From Methanosphaera sp. (GTDB taxonomy: Archaea; Methanobacteriota; Methanobacteria; Methanobacteriales; Methanobacteriaceae): 64,000 bases of DNA. Made by a program: the position numbers and the translations under genes. The first letter of the stretch is position 1. Each line of letters begins with the position of its first letter. The stretch spans positions 1 to 64,000 of the forward strand of contig JAFRKG010000120.1 of NCBI GenBank assembly GCA_017431845.1. Direction: 5' to 3'. The notes below the pieces were generated by a model. The model searched no databases. It saw only the letters and a program-made list of their open reading frames with translations, and was not told the DNA's origin. Shown here one piece after another: positions 18,435 to 27,592 of this stretch.

Positions 18435-20279
18435 TTAACTTACTTCTCCTTCTGATTCAAATTGCTTATACAGTTTATTATAATAACCATCTGGTAATTC
18501 TATTAATTCTTCATGAGTTCCTACTTCAATTATTCTACCATCATCAATAACTAATATCTTATCAGCATTCTTTATAGTTGATAGTCTATGAGCAATAATA
18601 AAACTTGTTTTATTCTCTGTTAACCTGTCCATAGCATCTTGGATTAATTTTTCTGTCCTAGTATCTATACTGGAAGTAGCTTCATCCAGTATGAGAATTT
18701 TTTTATCAGACAGTATGGTTCTTGCAATAGTTATTAACTGTTTTTGACCTGCTGAAATATTATCAGTATCTTCATTTAAAACAGTATCGTACCCTTCAGG
18801 TAATTGTGTGATGAAATTATCAGCATATGCAATCTTTGCGGCACGCTTAATCTCTTCATCATTGGCTTCTAAATTTCCATACCTTATATTTTCTTTAATG
18901 GTATCACTAAACAACCAAGTATCTTGCAATACCATTCCAACCAGAGATCTTAAACTATTTTTATCATAACACTCTATATTCACACCATCTATTTTTATTT
19001 CTCCACCATCAACATCATAAAATCTCATTAATAGTTTTATGATAGTGGTTTTTCCAGCACCTGTATGACCAACTAATGCAATTTTTTCTCCCTTTTTTGC
19101 CTTGAATGTCAAATCATTAATCACTGGTGTGTCATCATAAGCAAATTCTACATGTTCGAATGATATTTCATCAGATATGTCTTTTATTTCTGAAATTGAA
19201 TTATTTTCTTCAATATTTATTTCTAGGAATTCAAATATTCTTTCTGTAGCTGCTAAAGCTGTTTGCACAAGATTCATTACTCTTGTAATCTGTTGTATTG
19301 GTTGTGTGAAATTCTGGATATACTGGAAGAATGCAAGAATGTCTCCTACAGCAATACTTCTTTCTAATACTAGTATTGCTCCAAGAACAGCTATTATAAC
19401 ATAGGATAAGTTGGAAATAAAATTTATTACAGGTCCCATTAAACTAGAATAGAACTGGGATTTCCATTCATAGTTGTACCATTTTTCATTATCCTTTTTG
19501 AATAATTTAACAGAATCTTTTTCTTGATTAAATGTTCGTATAATGTCATGTCCACTGAATGTTTCCTCAATTTGGGCATTTATCATTCCCTTGTATACTA
19601 GTTGATCCTTATAATATCTCTGTGAACGTTTCATAATGAAACTAATAATTATAAAGGATAATGGTACAAGTATTATTGTTAATAATGTAAGCATTACGTT
19701 AATGCTTATCATCATCAAGAACACGCCAATAATTGTAATTACTGCCGTCATAAACTGTAGAAATGTTGAAGTTATGCCTGTCTGTAAGGAATCTACATCA
19801 TTAGTTATTCTTGATAATATGTCTCCTCTTTTGTTTTTATCAAAATCTTTCATTGATAAATTATTAACTTTTTCTATTAACTTTTTTCTGAGATTATAAC
19901 CTACACTAGTTGATATCTGTGTTAAGAACCAACTTTGAAGGTATGTGAATACTGCACTAATCACATAAATGATTGCAGCAATAAAGAGCAGGTATGACAA
20001 TGTAACTACATCTATTGTACCTGTGCCATTTATCATTAAGTTAATACCATCAAAGATTACTGTTGTGGCACGACCGATAAGTAATGGTCCTATTACTGTG
20101 AATGAAGTGCTAATTAATGCACATATAAATGTTATAAATATTTTAAGTTTATAATCTTTCAATAATGAAAATACTTGTCTAATAGCTTTTTTCATATTAT
20201 TTGGTTTTGATACCATACGCCTGTCACGACGTACACGTGTATTTTCATGTTTAAGAGATAAAGACTTATCTTCACTCAT
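18435..20279 (-). CDS. ABC exporter half-transporter, canonical ATPase site
   Basis: A 614-residue type IV ABC exporter: a basic cytoplasmic N-terminus, six membrane helices (about 45-345), then an ATPase domain with Walker A GHTGAGKT (404-411), a slightly altered signature ISAGQ (508-512), Walker B LILDE with the catalytic Glu533, and the H-loop His564. It overlaps the end of the upstream partner gene by 8 bases, so the two are translated together and should form a heterodimer. In this pair this subunit gives the working Walker/catalytic residues, while its weak signature would complete the non-hydrolysing site. The substrate is unknown; multidrug or lipid export is typical of the family. 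Confidence 0.9.
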   Translation of the reverse strand: MSEDKSLSLKHENTRVRRDRRMVSKPNNMKKAIRQVFSLLKDYKLKIFITFICALISTSFTVIGPLLIGRATTVIFDGINLMINGTGTIDVVTLSYLLFIAAIIYVISAVFTYLQSWFLTQISTSVGYNLRKKLIEKVNNLSMKDFDKNKRGDILSRITNDVDSLQTGITSTFLQFMTAVITIIGVFLMMISINVMLTLLTIILVPLSFIIISFIMKRSQRYYKDQLVYKGMINAQIEETFSGHDIIRTFNQEKDSVKLFKKDNEKWYNYEWKSQFYSSLMGPVINFISNLSYVIIAVLGAILVLERSIAVGDILAFFQYIQNFTQPIQQITRVMNLVQTALAATERIFEFLEINIEENNSISEIKDISDEISFEHVEFAYDDTPVINDLTFKAKKGEKIALVGHTGAGKTTIIKLLMRFYDVDGGEIKIDGVNIECYDKNSLRSLVGMVLQDTWLFSDTIKENIRYGNLEANDEEIKRAAKIAYADNFITQLPEGYDTVLNEDTDNISAGQKQLITIARTILSDKKILILDEATSSIDTRTEKLIQDAMDRLTENKTSFIIAHRLSTIKNADKILVIDDGRIIEVGTHEELIELPDGYYNKLYKQFESEGEVS

Positions 20280-21987
20280 TCACATCACCTATACTGCCTA
20301 TTTGTGAAGAAATAATTTCTTGATAAAAATGACATCTTTCACGTAGTTCTTCATGTCTTCCTTTATCAACAATTTCACCCTTATTTAACACAATTATTTC
20401 ATCAGCATCTTTAATAGAACTTATACGTTGTGATACTATTAAAACTCCACTATTTCGAGTAATGCTCTTCAATTTATCTCTTAATAGTTTTTCTGTAGAA
20501 ACATCCAATGCAGAGAAGCAATCATCAAACAAGTAAAACTTATGTTCTCCTATGATTGCACGGGCAATGGATAATCTCTGTTTTTGTCCACCAGAAAAAT
20601 TTGATCCTCCCTGTGATACTTTCATATCTAAATTATCTATAAATTCACTTGCCTGTGCATTTTCTATAGCAGTATACATTTCTTTTTCATCAGCATCCTC
20701 CTTACCCATAAGAAGGTTGGATTTTACTGTTCCACTAAACAATATTGCTTTTTGAGGAGCCAATGATAATTTTTCTCTAAGGGATTGTAAGTTATATTTA
20801 TTAATATTAATATTGTTAATTAAAATTTCTCCAGAAGACACGTCCTGTAATCTTGGAATCAAATTCATAATGGTTGATTTTCCACTACCTGTTCCACCAA
20901 TTATTGCAGTAGTTTTACCGGGATAGAGTTTAAAGTTGATGTTATGTAAAGTCTCTTTTTCAGCTCCTGGATAAGTATATGATACATTCCTAAATTCTAA
21001 GATTTCATGTTCCGAGGAATCTTTTATTGTTCCATCGATTATTGTTTCATCTGTTTTAAGAACATCTTCGATACGATTTGCAGATACTAGCACACGGGGT
21101 AGCATGATAAGAAATCCGCCCATCATAATAAAAGAGGCTACCATCTGGGTTGAATATTGAACAAATGCAATTAGATCTCCAGTAAGTAGTAAACCATTTA
21201 GTGCATCGAAAGTTCCAAAGTATAATATAAGTACTATCATAAGGTTAAGAATCAAATTCATGGCAGGTATAAGAATCAGCATTGTCCTATATACGTGCAA
21301 GTTAACATTATAATAATCCTTGTTCTCTTTTTCAAATCGCTGATTCTCATATTTTTGTCTAACAAAAGCTTTTATAACTGGAATACCAATTAATATTTCT
21401 CGGGATACTCTGTTAATATTATCCACAATTTCCTGTGTTCTCTTAAAATAAGGAATAACTTTCCATATAACAACAATTAAGAGAATTACAACAGATATGA
21501 AAGCTAAGAATATAATCCATGAAAGGTTGGATTTGATTTCAAACACTTTAATCATACTGCCAAGTGCAAGGATAGGAGCAAATAGTAGTGTTCTGAACAT
21601 TATCCCAAGGATGTGTTGTATTTGACTTACATCATTAGTACTTCTGGTGATAAGTGAAGCTCTGGAAAACTTGTTTAATTCATGATTTGAAAACTTAAGA
21701 ATTTTCGAAAATAGTTCTTCTCTTAAATCTCTAGCATAAGATGATGAAAGAATACTTGACACATATGATACTACAATAGTGGCTAATACAGAGAAGGCAA
21801 CCATTAACATCATATTCATACCAATACTGGTAATAAGGTTAAAATCAGTATTTTGAATACCCCTGTTAACAATATCTGCAGTATATGAGGGTAATGTTAA
21901 GTCGCAGTATACTTCAATTATTAGAAAAATTACTATTAATATTAGTTTAAATAGTTGTCTATTAAAAATTTTAATAATGTTTTTCAT
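20272..21987 (-). CDS. ABC exporter half-transporter, degenerate ATPase site
   Basis: A 571-residue type IV ABC exporter: six membrane helices (about 12-300), then Walker A GGTGSGKS (364-371) and a normal signature FSGGQ (464-468). The Walker B end is FYLFDD, so Asp489 stands where the catalytic Glu should be, and the H-loop reads VSQRIS with Gln520 in place of His. Both changes are the hallmark of the degenerate partner in heterodimeric exporters (TM287/288, BmrCD, LmrCD). Its start has an unusual ribosome binding site with an 11-base G tract (listed separately). The SNF2 helicase gene ends 36 bases upstream, so the three genes may be one transcript. Confidence 0.9.
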   Translation of the reverse strand: MKNIIKIFNRQLFKLILIVIFLIIEVYCDLTLPSYTADIVNRGIQNTDFNLITSIGMNMMLMVAFSVLATIVVSYVSSILSSSYARDLREELFSKILKFSNHELNKFSRASLITRSTNDVSQIQHILGIMFRTLLFAPILALGSMIKVFEIKSNLSWIIFLAFISVVILLIVVIWKVIPYFKRTQEIVDNINRVSREILIGIPVIKAFVRQKYENQRFEKENKDYYNVNLHVYRTMLILIPAMNLILNLMIVLILYFGTFDALNGLLLTGDLIAFVQYSTQMVASFIMMGGFLIMLPRVLVSANRIEDVLKTDETIIDGTIKDSSEHEILEFRNVSYTYPGAEKETLHNINFKLYPGKTTAIIGGTGSGKSTIMNLIPRLQDVSSGEILINNININKYNLQSLREKLSLAPQKAILFSGTVKSNLLMGKEDADEKEMYTAIENAQASEFIDNLDMKVSQGGSNFSGGQKQRLSIARAIIGEHKFYLFDDCFSALDVSTEKLLRDKLKSITRNSGVLIVSQRISSIKDADEIIVLNKGEIVDKGRHEELRERCHFYQEIISSQIGSIGDVNE

Positions 21988-21989
21988 AA

Positions 21990-22007
21990 ATCACCCCCCC
22001 CCCCTCC
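21990..22007 (-). promoter_or_regulatory. Ribosome binding site with an 11-base G tract
   Basis: Read on the minus strand, the site is GGA, then a run of 11 G (21994-22004), then TGAT, then TT and the ATG at 21987. It looks like the ideal AGGAGGTGAT with its central G pair expanded. In so AT-rich a genome an 11-base G run is very unlikely by chance. Slippage would change the distance of the GGA part from the start and the structure of the leader, so it could tune or switch translation of the exporter. Confidence 0.6.
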
Positions 22008-22023
22008 ATTCATTATACTTGTT

Positions 22024-25000
22024 TTAATCTGTTTTTCTCAAGGTTAACATTTCTTTTAATTCATCATCATTCATTTCTGTAATGAATTTCTCACCACTAC
22101 TTACAGTAAGTTCTGCTAATTCTTCCTTATCCTTAATCATTTCATTAATTCTTTCTTCAAATGTACCATTTGTTATAAAACGATAAACCATAACATTATC
22201 TTTTTGTCCTATACGGTAAGCACGATCAGTAGCCTGATTTTCTACTGCAGGATTCCACCATAAATCATAGTGTATAACATTGCTTGCAGCCGTAAGGTTA
22301 AGACCAGTTCCTCCAGCTTTTAAGGATACGATAAATATTTTTGACTGAGAATTGTTCTGGAATTTGTTTACTAACTTGTCACGTTTATTACGTGAAAGAG
22401 ATCCATGTAAAAACAACACTTCCTCTTTTAATCTTTCTTCAATAAGTTTCTTCATAATATTTCCCATTTCAACATATTGAGTGAATATTAAAACTTTCTC
22501 ATTAGATTCTATAATATTCTCCAATATATTTATTAACACTTCCATCTTTCCGGATTCTTCAATACTATACTTATTGCTCTTAGTATACTGTGATGGATGA
22601 TTACAGATTTGTTTTAAGGAGTTAATTAATTTCAAAACAATTCCTTTTCTTTGAATTCCATCGGATTTATCTAATTCAAGTATTAATGTGTCAAGTGTTT
22701 CCTTATATATTGCTGCTTGATTCTTAGTTAAACTACAGTAAATATCATTAGTTATCTTATCTGGTAAGTCATTAATAATGTTCTTATCACTCTTCAAACG
22801 TCTGAGGATGAATGGCCTGGTAATAAGTTTAAAGTTGTCCAAAACATTCTGATTACGTTCTTTTTCTATTGGAACAATATAATTTTCTCTAAACTTCTTT
22901 AATGAAGTAAGATAACCCTTATTAATGAAATCAAAAATACTCCAATACTCTGATAACCTATTTTCCACAGGAGTTCCACTTAAAGCAATCTTATTTCTTG
23001 ATTTAATGGACTTAACTGCAAGAGTCTGTTGAGTGTTAGGATTTTTAATATTCTGAGCTTCATCAACAACCGTTAAAAACCATTTCTGTTCATTGAACTT
23101 TTCAACATCACGCCTAATCACACCATATGAAGTTAAATAAATATCATACTCTTTATCAGGAAACTTCCTCGAAGAACCATGATAAATATAACTGGATAAT
23201 GTTGGAGTAAACCTGTTAATCTCCTGTTGCCAATTTGTAAGCAAACTGGTAGGAGCAACAATCAAAATTTTACCCTTACTCAGCATTCCATTATTCTTAA
23301 GATACAAAACTGTTGTAAGAACTTGTAATGTCTTTCCAAGACCCATATCATCTGCTAGAATAGAACCAAAACCTGTTTTAATATTCTGTACAAGCCAAGA
23401 AAAACCAACTTCCTGGTAAGGTCTAAGCTGTGCATTAAGATTCTCCGGAATGTCCACGTCAATATTATTATTAAGATTTTCAAGCATATTGTTTATGTTA
23501 TCATCAACTTCAACTTCAGCATAATTAATCTGCTTACTAAGAACAGCCTTAAGAAGCTCATTTTTATTTAATTTCTGTGGAAGCTTTGCAATATGTTTAA
23601 TTAATGTCTTAGTCTCGTTTTCATCAAGAATAACATAATCATTAGCTATCTTAACCAAACCCCTAGATTTTTCAACTAATTCATTAAATTCTTCTATACT
23701 ACAATTAGTGCTGCCAAGAACAACCTTCCAATCAAACTTAACAATATCATTAAATGTCAAATAACTTTTTTCATTCTTGTTTGCAGCTATTTCTAAAGAT
23801 AATTTAGGTTTAAATATTTTGTTAAGATTTTTAGGAAGAATAATGTTTATTCCTAGAATTTCAAATAACGGCAAAGTATCCATAAAGAATTTTGAAAACT
23901 CATCTAAATCATAATTAACTTCCTTAAAGTTAAGCATGTTATTTACGTCTGGAAATACTTCATTAATGATATAAATATCACTCAACAATTGTAATTTTAT
24001 ATTATCATCACTTGTTTCACTGATAACTTCCTGAATATTTTTCATACCCTTGTCATTAAGGTTAACTTCAACATCCACTTTAAAAGAATCATTTTCTTCC
24101 TCATTAATTACAAGGTATAAATCATAGTCTCTTGAACTTAGTACAAACTTGGATAACCATTGATTTATAAGATTTTCATACCCTGATTCTTCAAATTTAC
24201 TGAAAGTCCTTGGTTCTCCAAGAAATAGTTTCACAACACTTTTTTCATATAATTTGTTCATTGCCTGTGTTAGGCCAAATCTCTTAAATTTATGGAATAA
24301 TCCGTTTATTATTAAGCTAACTAATGTTATAATTTGATCTTTTCGTGATAAGATACTATTATCATATGTAAGTAAGTCTTCCGGACAATTATTCGCAATA
24401 CTATTAATTATTTTGTTAATTTCTTCATCAAATACGGCTGGAATCCAGCGAATATGGTAATCATGGTTACTCTCAAATAATTCTGGAATAATTGAATGCT
24501 TTTTAACTAATTCTAGGCTAAATTGGTAGATTGTATTTAAGGTTTCAATATTTTTATTCATATTTTTATATTCTGTTTTACTTAGTTCAGTTAAAAATGT
24601 GAATAATAATTCTGCACCGGGGTATTCAGTGAGCAGCGAATCATTTCCTGTAACAATTTTATCAATGTTGTACTTATTATTTAGGTTAATTTGTAATGTT
24701 TCCCACTGATTAGGATAGTTCCATTCTTTTAGGAAAATATTATCTAAGAATGCAGTGATATCATCTACATTTTTATCAATATTAACAAATGTATGTCCAG
24801 AAAATCTATAATATGGTTCATAACCATTTGCTTCGTAGCGTTCATATTTATCAACAAACTTTTTCACAAAGCGTTCCATTGAAACATAGATACTGTTTAA
24901 TACTGTTTTAAAGTTTTTTTCAAAAAATAATGGATTATCATTTAATAAGAAAAATATGTTCTCTTTTAAATCTTTAATTCTTGAAAAATCTATTTCTTTT

Positions 25001-25569
25001 TCAATTGTTTCATTTTCATTGTCGTATATGAATAATTCGGATATGTTTTTTATATTGTTACTTGTAGATTTATATTCTAGTAATTTAAGTAAGTCACATC
25101 CCTGAAGTTTAAACACTTGAAATGGGTCCTTATCGACTTCATGGGATATCATGTAAATTACGCCAGCAATGTGTTTGCATATGTATGCATAATCTGGACA
25201 ATCACATTCAGGGTCTATGTATTCTATTGATGTGGGAAATACTTGTATTCCTTTTTCGTAAAGTGCTTCATGTAACTGTTTTGGTAGTTTATGATTTAAT
25301 AATGAGGATAGGATGTACTCATTTGATTTCACGGTTTCTAGTATAGTTTCTATTTGTTTTTCATTAAATGTTCTGAAACTTATTGTTACATCATAGTAAT
25401 TGTATGATTTTCCTGTTACTTTTGCTATAACAGTGTTATCATTTATTTCAATATCGTATACTTTACCAGTATTTGCATATGATTTTCCTCGGGGGATTCT
25501 GTTTGTTAGGTCAACTCCTTGTAGAGCATTTAACCAGTTTTCTCCCCACCAACTTAACCCAAATTTCAT
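22024..25569 (-). CDS. SWIM zinc-finger SNF2-family helicase
   Basis: An 1181-residue protein. A SWIM zinc motif is at residues 122-133 (CDCPDYAYICKH, CxCx6CxH), in the position usual for this family. A long central part of unknown fold follows. The C-terminal third is a complete SNF2 motor: ADDMGLGKT (motif I), VVAPTSLLTNW-type motif Ia, DEAQN (motif II), SGTPVENRL (motif III), FTQYVEMG, GGTGLNLT and ATDRAYRIGQ (motif VI). Such proteins use ATP to move along or remodel DNA-protein complexes, and SWIM-SNF2 proteins are often found in phage-defence and repair settings. It is likely the first gene of a unit with the exporter genes. The start is placed at MKFGLSWWGENW, a common N-terminus in this family. 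Confidence 0.9.
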   Translation of the reverse strand: MKFGLSWWGENWLNALQGVDLTNRIPRGKSYANTGKVYDIEINDNTVIAKVTGKSYNYYDVTISFRTFNEKQIETILETVKSNEYILSSLLNHKLPKQLHEALYEKGIQVFPTSIEYIDPECDCPDYAYICKHIAGVIYMISHEVDKDPFQVFKLQGCDLLKLLEYKSTSNNIKNISELFIYDNENETIEKEIDFSRIKDLKENIFFLLNDNPLFFEKNFKTVLNSIYVSMERFVKKFVDKYERYEANGYEPYYRFSGHTFVNIDKNVDDITAFLDNIFLKEWNYPNQWETLQINLNNKYNIDKIVTGNDSLLTEYPGAELLFTFLTELSKTEYKNMNKNIETLNTIYQFSLELVKKHSIIPELFESNHDYHIRWIPAVFDEEINKIINSIANNCPEDLLTYDNSILSRKDQIITLVSLIINGLFHKFKRFGLTQAMNKLYEKSVVKLFLGEPRTFSKFEESGYENLINQWLSKFVLSSRDYDLYLVINEEENDSFKVDVEVNLNDKGMKNIQEVISETSDDNIKLQLLSDIYIINEVFPDVNNMLNFKEVNYDLDEFSKFFMDTLPLFEILGINIILPKNLNKIFKPKLSLEIAANKNEKSYLTFNDIVKFDWKVVLGSTNCSIEEFNELVEKSRGLVKIANDYVILDENETKTLIKHIAKLPQKLNKNELLKAVLSKQINYAEVEVDDNINNMLENLNNNIDVDIPENLNAQLRPYQEVGFSWLVQNIKTGFGSILADDMGLGKTLQVLTTVLYLKNNGMLSKGKILIVAPTSLLTNWQQEINRFTPTLSSYIYHGSSRKFPDKEYDIYLTSYGVIRRDVEKFNEQKWFLTVVDEAQNIKNPNTQQTLAVKSIKSRNKIALSGTPVENRLSEYWSIFDFINKGYLTSLKKFRENYIVPIEKERNQNVLDNFKLITRPFILRRLKSDKNIINDLPDKITNDIYCSLTKNQAAIYKETLDTLILELDKSDGIQRKGIVLKLINSLKQICNHPSQYTKSNKYSIEESGKMEVLINILENIIESNEKVLIFTQYVEMGNIMKKLIEERLKEEVLFLHGSLSRNKRDKLVNKFQNNSQSKIFIVSLKAGGTGLNLTAASNVIHYDLWWNPAVENQATDRAYRIGQKDNVMVYRFITNGTFEERINEMIKDKEELAELTVSSGEKFITEMNDDELKEMLTLRKTD

Positions 25570-25695
25570 AAGTATATATTTGAATTATATTTGTTTTATT
25601 TTTTTTCTTTAAAAAAATTTTATAAGGGGGTAATGTTTATGATGGTGTGCAAAAAAAAGGATAATAATTTTTTTTTGATGTTAATCAAATTATTT

Positions 25696-25703
25696 GGGGG
25701 GGG
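25696..25703 (+). repeat. G8 homopolymer
   Basis: A run of eight G lies directly after the end of the DUF4411 gene (stop at 25705, minus strand), in the 135-bp gap before the SNF2 helicase gene. With A8 (25651-25658) and T9 (25668-25676) runs close by, the gap is rich in slippage-prone tracts. No function is evident. Confidence 0.4.
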
Positions 25704-25704
25704 A

Positions 25705-26247
25705 TTATTCCATTAATTTTTCTATTCTAATTAATTCTGTAAAGCATATGCATCCAAATCCGGAGGTATATGTTTCAATATTTTCTTTTTTATCTTTATT
25801 GTCTATGCATGTTCCACCTAATGATTCACATAGGTTAGGTATGTGGTACTTGTTGATATTGGATTGTCTGGTTGCTGTTGACTGGTATTCATCTTGTGTT
25901 ACTATGCATAAATTGTTATGATAGGCATATGTTATAATATATGGATCTGCATCATCTGGACTTTCTAATGCATAATTATTAAAGTAATCAGGGTATTTGC
26001 TACGTAGTGTATTGTATGTGTCTGAAATTTCATTATCTATACTGTCTTTAAAGCAGTATTCATGATCTTTACAGAAAATTTCATCGTCTAATTCGTTTTT
26101 AACTTTATCTATGGATACTGCTGTTCCTTCTTTTAGTAGTTTGATGAAGTTTTGGTATTGGGTTGGAAAACAGTCTTTATCGTATTGTTGACCGCTTTGG
26201 AATCTGAGGAAAATATTGGTATCAATCAAATATTTTGGATTGTTCAT
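25705..26247 (-). CDS. DUF4411 PIN-like protein (putative toxin)
   Basis: A 180-residue protein of the DUF4411/PIN-like type. The start YLIDTNIFLRF supplies the first acidic residue (Asp9). Later acidic positions fall in SIDKVKNELDDEIF and ESPDDADPYIITYA, with CIVTQDEYQS as the last conserved stretch. PIN-like proteins are usually RNases, and this family is commonly encoded with an XRE-ImmA protein as a predicted toxin-antitoxin pair. Here its ATG overlaps the stop of the upstream XRE-ImmA gene by 4 bases, so the two are coupled. The arrangement is as expected; toxicity is not shown by sequence. Confidence 0.8.
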   Translation of the reverse strand: MNNPKYLIDTNIFLRFQSGQQYDKDCFPTQYQNFIKLLKEGTAVSIDKVKNELDDEIFCKDHEYCFKDSIDNEISDTYNTLRSKYPDYFNNYALESPDDADPYIITYAYHNNLCIVTQDEYQSTATRQSNINKYHIPNLCESLGGTCIDNKDKKENIETYTSGFGCICFTELIRIEKLME

Positions 26248-27413
26248 CGTCTTCCTCCATTTAATTTGTTGATAACATATGGAATTACAGTATGTGGAAT
26301 TCCCAGTTCATTTGATAAGTCTAAGTCGTTTATTAGTTCTTCATCGTATGCTTCTAGTAGTAGTTCTACGAATAGGTGTCCGTTTTGGTTTAAATTTTTT
26401 GATGCCATTGTTTTCAGGCGTTGTTGTTTATAGTTTCTTTTCTTTTTAGGTTTATCTTTTTTAGGTTCTTCTTTTTCTTCAGGTTCTTCTTCAGTTTTGT
26501 TTTCGGTATCTTTGTTATATACTCTTTTTAGTAGTTGTTCTTCTAGTTCTTCATCGGTTAGGTAATTTAGTTTGTTTAGTCGGTATAATATGTTTTCCAT
26601 TCCTACATTATATCTTGTTGATATTATTCTGATTACTGAGTTGATATTGCTTATGTTTATTTTCTTTATTTCTTTTGCTGGGAGCAGTATTTCTGATGCG
26701 ATTGAGTTACATAGTTCTTCTTCTTTTTCTCTGTTATAGTCTCCGCTTATTCCATCTTTTCCTATGAGTAAGTGTGCGTATTCGTTGAATAGTGAGAATA
26801 TTTTTTCTTTATTTGAGTTTCTATTGTTTATTCCTATGATTGGTAATTTTTTGTTGTTAAATGCATATCCGTTTATGTCTTCTGGTTTTATGTTGTAGAA
26901 TTTGAATATGAGTATGTTTAATGATTCAAATTCTCGTATCCAATCGTCTATTGTGTATTCATTTAGTTTTACTGCATTTATGTCTAATGATTCTTTTATT
27001 GTGGATATTATTGTTGTTTTGTTTGGTGCTTTTTCTTGGTAGTATTTGAATGTTAGGTCTTTGTTTAAATTGTCTGCTATGTCTAGTAGTAGCATTCTTT
27101 TTCGTTTTGCGTGTTTTATTTCTTTCAGTATTTCTGGGCTTGATAGTATTCGTTTGTCGTTCATTGTTCGGTAGTCTTTGATGTATTGTTCTATTTCTGG
27201 TGGTGGGGTGTTGTTTAGAAAGAGTAGTGGGCTTACATCGTATAGTTTTGCTAGTTTGTTCATGTTTTTGTAGGTTAGTTCTCCTGTGGATTCCCATTGT
27301 GCGAGGGTGTATTCTGTTATTTTTAGTTTTTTGCTTGCTGATTTTAGGGTGTAGTTTAATGATTTTCTTGACCAGATTATCCATTCGGGATTTACGGTTA
27401 TGCTTTGTGACAT
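26244..27413 (-). CDS. XRE-family HTH plus ImmA/IrrE-like metallopeptidase domain (degenerate)
   Basis: A 389-residue two-domain protein. Residues 11-65 form an XRE helix-turn-helix (SASKKLKITEYTLAQWES). Residues 150-260 match the ImmA/IrrE zinc-peptidase domain, including PIIGINN, IFSLFNEYAHLL and the third-ligand helix EEELCNSIASEILLPA. The normal HExxH is here NEYAH (residues 210-214): the first zinc-binding His is Asn (AAC for CAC). Residues 290-345 are a Lys/Glu-rich linker, then a short C-terminal helical part. It probably represses its own operon and neutralises or controls the DUF4411 protein. Loss of one zinc ligand suggests it no longer cleaves. Confidence 0.85.
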   Translation of the reverse strand: MSQSITVNPEWIIWSRKSLNYTLKSASKKLKITEYTLAQWESTGELTYKNMNKLAKLYDVSPLLFLNNTPPPEIEQYIKDYRTMNDKRILSSPEILKEIKHAKRKRMLLLDIADNLNKDLTFKYYQEKAPNKTTIISTIKESLDINAVKLNEYTIDDWIREFESLNILIFKFYNIKPEDINGYAFNNKKLPIIGINNRNSNKEKIFSLFNEYAHLLIGKDGISGDYNREKEEELCNSIASEILLPAKEIKKINISNINSVIRIISTRYNVGMENILYRLNKLNYLTDEELEEQLLKRVYNKDTENKTEEEPEEKEEPKKDKPKKKRNYKQQRLKTMASKNLNQNGHLFVELLLEAYDEELINDLDLSNELGIPHTVIPYVINKLNGGRR

Positions 27414-27592
27414 ATTTTTTTCTCACTTTTATCTTGTTGGGATTATTTCTTATTATTGTATTTTATGTTTTTTCAACTATTTATTTTTAATATTTGATTA
27501 TTATCTTTTAATTCATTATATAACTATTTCCTAAGGAAACTATTTATATTATATAAACCAAAAATATCAATAACAAAAACAAAAGTGATAAA

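Noticed and set aside
25633-25716. A 27-codon frame (MFMMVCKKKDNN...) after AAGGGGG, running through A8, T9 and G8 tracts
   Set aside because: Too short, made mostly of homopolymer, and it runs into the end of the DUF4411 gene on the other strand; no likeness to any known peptide.
26959-27426. A 155-codon Lys/Arg/Thr-rich frame on the minus strand
   Set aside because: It is a shifted reading of the XRE-ImmA gene, caused by A-rich codons, and has no family likeness.
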